Assembly: GCA_021780095.1 (NCBI GenBank)
Contig: JAJXZK010000382.1
Span: 1-23,943, forward strand
Direction of reading: 5' to 3'
Length of the DNA stretch: 23,943 nucleotides
Source: Acidobacteriota bacterium
GTDB lineage: Bacteria > Acidobacteriota > Terriglobia > Terriglobales > Acidobacteriaceae
This document shows positions 21,374 through 23,943 of the stretch, piece after piece. A program made the translations under genes and the position numbers. Below the pieces are notes generated by a model. That model made no database searches and was not told where the DNA came from. It saw only the letters and a list, made by a program, of their open reading frames with translations. Every line of letters begins with the position of its first letter. Position 1 is the first letter of the stretch.

Positions 21374-23223
21374 GAGTGATTCCTGGCTGCGACGGCAGCT
21401 TCTGAGATATCGAAGAATTGCAGCTGATGCAATTTTTGAAATGTGGGAGAACTTGTGAGCAGTTCCTCATAGGTACCGATGGCGGTGATCGAGCCCTCTT
21501 CCAGAACTGCAATCCGGGTGGCACGGCGGACGGTGGAGAGGCGATGGGCGATGACGAAGACGGTACGATGTTGCATCAGGTTCGCGAGAGCAGCCTGCAC
21601 CAGAGATTCACTTTGAGCGTCCAGGGCGGAGGTGGCCTCGTCCAAAATCAAGATGGGCGCGTCTTTCAGCAGGGCACGCGCGATAGCCAGACGCTGACGC
21701 TCGCCGCCGGACATGCGAAAACCCTTTTCTCCGATGATGGTGTCGTATCCTTCCGGCATTTGCTCAATAAATTCGTGCGCCAGAGCGGCCTTGGCGGCGT
21801 CGATGATCTTCTGCTTGGGAACGTCCGGCTGCCCGTACGCAATGTTGTTGCGCACGGTGTCGTTGAACAGGATGGTTTCCTGGGTCACCTTGGCGATCAG
21901 GGTGCGCAGAGAGTGGAGGCTGACGTCGCGCAGGTCATGGCCATCGATCATGATGGCGCCACTTGTGACATCGAAAAAGCGAGGAATCAAGTTGACGAGG
22001 GTGGTCTTTCCGGCGCCGCTGGGACCGACGATCGCGATCACTTCCCCACGGTGCGCGGTCAGATTGATGTCGCGCAGAACTTGCTTCTGGCCGTCTTCGT
22101 CTGAATAGCAGAAGTTGACGTGGCTGAAGGAAAAGGTCTTCTTGAAGGCTTTCAGCTGGACGGGACGGGGTTTCTCGCGGACGTCGTCCTGGGCATCGAT
22201 GAAGTTAAAGATGGAAGAAGATGCTCCCAAAGCCTGTTGGAAATTGTTATAGAAGAGCGCGAATTTTCGCACCGGATCGTAGAGCTTGAACACCGCAATG
22301 ATGAAAGCGATGAAGGCGCCCTCTGTCATGGCGTGCTGCTGAATGCGAATCCGGCCGAGCAATAGGAGTAACGCGATGGCGATGGCGCCGATCAGGTCCA
22401 TCAAGGGCGAACTGATGGCCTGAGCGCTGACTGATCGGAGGTTGGCGCGGAACAGACGGCGGGCCGCGGTGCGGAAGCGGATCAGTTCCCACACTTCCAT
22501 ATTGAAGGCTTTGACGATGCGGTTGCCGGTGACGGTTTCATGCAGAATGTTTTGAATCTCCGCCAGCTTGTCCTGTCCACTCCGTGTGGTAGTGCGAACG
22601 CTGCGCCCGATGCGGCGTGCCGACGACATGACGACCGGGACAAAGAGCAGCAGCACCCAGGCCAGCTTACCTCCATACAGAATGACGACGGCGATGAGAA
22701 ACAGGAAGGTGAATAATTGCTGCAGAAAATCCGACATGACCGTCGACATGGCGAACTGCACTCTTTCGACGTCGTTGATCAACGTAGACAAGATGGTTCC
22801 AGTGGAGTGCTTCTGGAAGAAGGAGACCGAACGGCGCAGGATGCTTTCGTAGAGATCATTGCGCAGGTCGGTGATCAGGCCATACCCGGCAAAGTTGGAT
22901 AGATAGGTTCCAAGGTAATCGCAGAGACTCTTGACGACGGTGGCCGCGACCAATGCGAAAGCGACCATCGTCCACGCGTTATGGAAATGGCCAGGAACCA
23001 GTTGTTCCAGGTTCAACTGGACCACACGCTGGCGCACGACAAAGTGAAACAGCGGCAAGTGTGGGGTGATATCTCCAGGCTTTAGCACCTGATCGAAGAT
23101 CGGTTTAATCAGCAGGATTCGAAACGCGTCGAGCAGGCCAACCATCGCCATCAGCAGAACAGAGACGAGCGCCTGCAAAGAATACGGACGCACATACGCG
23201 AGCAAACGGAGGTAAAACTTCAT
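21370..23223 (-). CDS. ABC transporter, MsbA-like lipid exporter (fused permease and ATPase)
   Basis: A 617-residue half-transporter expected to work as a homodimer in the inner membrane. The membrane domain spans residues 1-345 with about six hydrophobic segments (near 17-37, 84-106, 160-183, 184-200, 275-292 and 300-314). The ATPase has Walker A GPSGAGKTT (400-408), Gln448, signature MSGGERQRLAIARAL (504-518), Walker B ILILDEATSALD (524-535) and His560. The family includes MsbA, which flips lipid A-core, and multidrug exporters such as Sav1866. Choice of MsbA is supported only by the LPS-related genes elsewhere in the window and by length. The start ATG 23223 has AAGGGG about 7 nt upstream. 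A 50-residue loop after the first segment (about 45-80) is longer than in E. coli MsbA. Confidence 0.9.
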   Translation of the reverse strand: MKFYLRLLAYVRPYSLQALVSVLLMAMVGLLDAFRILLIKPIFDQVLKPGDITPHLPLFHFVVRQRVVQLNLEQLVPGHFHNAWTMVAFALVAATVVKSLCDYLGTYLSNFAGYGLITDLRNDLYESILRRSVSFFQKHSTGTILSTLINDVERVQFAMSTVMSDFLQQLFTFLFLIAVVILYGGKLAWVLLLFVPVVMSSARRIGRSVRTTTRSGQDKLAEIQNILHETVTGNRIVKAFNMEVWELIRFRTAARRLFRANLRSVSAQAISSPLMDLIGAIAIALLLLLGRIRIQQHAMTEGAFIAFIIAVFKLYDPVRKFALFYNNFQQALGASSSIFNFIDAQDDVREKPRPVQLKAFKKTFSFSHVNFCYSDEDGQKQVLRDINLTAHRGEVIAIVGPSGAGKTTLVNLIPRFFDVTSGAIMIDGHDLRDVSLHSLRTLIAKVTQETILFNDTVRNNIAYGQPDVPKQKIIDAAKAALAHEFIEQMPEGYDTIIGEKGFRMSGGERQRLAIARALLKDAPILILDEATSALDAQSESLVQAALANLMQHRTVFVIAHRLSTVRRATRIAVLEEGSITAIGTYEELLTSSPTFQKLHQLQFFDISEAAVAARNHS

Positions 23224-23414
23224 GCACGCGCCCCTTGGATGGCTGAATCAGACAGTCGATATTGCGCAGCGACCTCGTAGATGGACGATGGGATCACCGT
23301 GTTCGATGCGTGGATCGGCTGCGGTTTCATTTGTCGCTGCGGCACGCCCATGATTGTAGAAGAAAGGTAGCATTCTGCGGGTTTCATAGGACGCTGGACG
23401 ATGAAATCGACCAA
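23220..23414 (-). CDS. Possible small protein coupled to the ABC exporter gene (unsure)
   Basis: A 64-codon frame whose stop overlaps the exporter start as ATGA, the arrangement used by coupled genes elsewhere in this window. A shorter 43-codon version starts at ATG 23351. Third-position GC is roughly 60-65%, similar to real genes here. Against it, there is no Shine-Dalgarno sequence, no recognisable family, and a -10-like TACAAT (23358-23353) lies inside the frame. It may equally be the untranslated leader of the exporter operon. Confidence 0.22.
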   Translation of the reverse strand: MVDFIVQRPMKPAECYLSSTIMGVPQRQMKPQPIHASNTVIPSSIYEVAAQYRLSDSAIQGARA

Positions 23415-23540
23415 TGGCGTGCCGATTCCGTGAGGTCTTTGGCTGAGTATTTGGAATCTGAAGAATCCCAGGTCTCAAAACCGAAACCTGGTGCGCCCGC
23501 TGTAAATACAAAAACATGCGGTCATAGACCAGAGCGATGC
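23415..23540. other. Non-coding gap between the HU gene and the ABC exporter leader
   Basis: Together with the doubtful small frame, the gap 23224-23540 is about 317 nt. It holds a 6-bp inverted repeat CCAGGT (23468-23473) / ACCTGG (23486-23491) and a small GGTC-ATA-GACC hairpin (23520-23530) that could weakly terminate the HU transcript, which then runs into a T-run on the minus strand. No tRNA or convincing gene is seen. Confidence 0.3.
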
Positions 23541-23810
23541 TTAGTCCAGCAGGTGCAATTCTTTGCCCGGCTTGAAGCGGACTGCGCGGCCGGGAGCGAT
23601 CGGCACCTCGGCGCCAGTGCGGGGATTGCGTCCGATGCCGGTTTTGCGAGGCTTTACGCTGAAGACGCCAAATCCCCGCAGCTCGATGCGATCGCCGGCG
23701 GCGAGAGCATTCTTCATGCTCAGGAAGACGGTATCTACGGCGGCTTCGGCCTTGACCCGCGGTAAGCCGGTGCGTTCAGCAACTTTATGTACCACGTCTT
23801 GTTTGATCAA
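23541..23810 (-). CDS. HU/IHF family DNA-binding protein
   Basis: An 89-residue nucleoid protein that bends DNA as a dimer. It reads IKQDVVHKVAERTGLPRVKA at the start, ELRGFGVFSV (44-52) before the arm, and the DNA-grasping arm PRKTGIGRNPRTGAEVPI (54-71). It ends AVRFKPGKELHLLD. ATG 23846 is in frame upstream, but TTG 23810 is preferred: AAAGGAG (23819-23825) lies 8 nt before it and the protein then begins exactly where HU/IHF proteins begin. It is closest to generic HU; IHF subunit identity cannot be assigned. It has its own promoter-like signal and is separated from the ABC exporter by about 320 nt. Confidence 0.93.
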   Translation of the reverse strand: MIKQDVVHKVAERTGLPRVKAEAAVDTVFLSMKNALAAGDRIELRGFGVFSVKPRKTGIGRNPRTGAEVPIAPGRAVRFKPGKELHLLD

Positions 23811-23860
23811 TTGAATGACTCCTTTCAGACTGTTGGATGCCCGCAAAGTTGCGTAACTCC

Positions 23861-23890
23861 ATGCTAGGTTCGACTTTTCGTGATTGTCAA
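23861..23890 (-). promoter_or_regulatory. Sigma-70-type promoter of the HU gene
   Basis: On the minus strand, a perfect -35 TTGACA (23890-23885) is followed by an 18-nt spacer and TAGCAT (23866-23861; four of six matches to consensus). The start would lie near 23854, giving a leader of about 44 nt that ends in the AAAGGAG ribosome site. Confidence 0.6.
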
Positions 23891-23943
23891 TGGAGCGGCA
23901 CTCTCGTACACTCGCCCTAAAGCCAACTATTTTGCGGGGCCGT

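Noticed and set aside
23262..23765. Plus-strand frame of 167 codons across the HU gene
   Set aside because: Most of it is antisense to the HU gene, and its composition looks like a reverse translation of the HU codons.
1..23943. CRISPR arrays, tRNA or rRNA genes, insertion sequences, toxin-antitoxin or defence genes
   Set aside because: I saw no regularly spaced direct repeats, no tRNA cloverleaf, no transposase or nuclease motifs. Nearly all sequence is explained by housekeeping genes.

Overview
The window looks like ordinary chromosomal core of a Gram-negative, moderately GC-rich bacterium, most likely Acidobacteriota (class Terriglobia). This rests on the gene families, the gene order (lpt genes-rpoN-hpf-rapZ; yicC-gmk-rpoZ-coaBC-priA) and the 'VWFA-related' protein tail at the left edge. 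I could not run a database search, so the taxonomic call is inference. I see no rRNA, tRNA, CRISPR array, insertion sequence, prophage or integrase.

Layout. Plus strand, 1-5901: tail of a VWFA-type protein; an Hfq/Sm-like protein overlapping an inositol-monophosphatase (SuhB) gene; a seven-iron ferredoxin with its own promoter and a strong terminator; recO; then glyQ-glyS for heterotetrameric glycyl-tRNA synthetase. A short palindromic element lies just after glyS. A lone unknown gene (5997-6599) runs on the minus strand, divergent from the next block. Plus strand, 6681-13697: an unusually large LptC/LptA-like protein overlapping lptB, then rpoN (sigma-54), hpf (long form) and rapZ. This is the classic proteobacterial lpt-rpoN-hpf-rapZ order without ptsN.

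Minus strand, 23810 down to 13709, read in transcription order: an HU-family protein with its own promoter, an MsbA-like ABC exporter overlapping yicC, then gmk, rpoZ, coaBC, a family-4 uracil-DNA glycosylase, a dienelactone-hydrolase-type enzyme and priA, which ends tail-to-tail with rapZ.

How the genes work together. Two loci serve outer-membrane lipid traffic: MsbA-like flipping across the inner membrane, and the LptB/LptC/LptA bridge to the outer membrane. Several genes serve transcription and ribosome control (sigma-54, omega, HPF, RapZ, the Hfq-like protein, HU) and genome maintenance (RecO, PriA, UDG). Others are housekeeping (GlyRS, Gmk, CoaBC, ferredoxin).

I did not find a clear new defence or mobile system. 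The best points for a second look are: three genes whose -10 box lies exactly 6 nt before the start codon (probable leaderless mRNAs); two perfect small palindromes overlapping or abutting TACAAT -10 boxes (rapZ, fdxA); the giant LptC/LptA protein; sigma-54 with low-complexity insertions; a RapZ whose Walker A lacks the usual Ser/Thr; the extended Hfq-like protein; and the unknown protein divergent from the Lpt genes.
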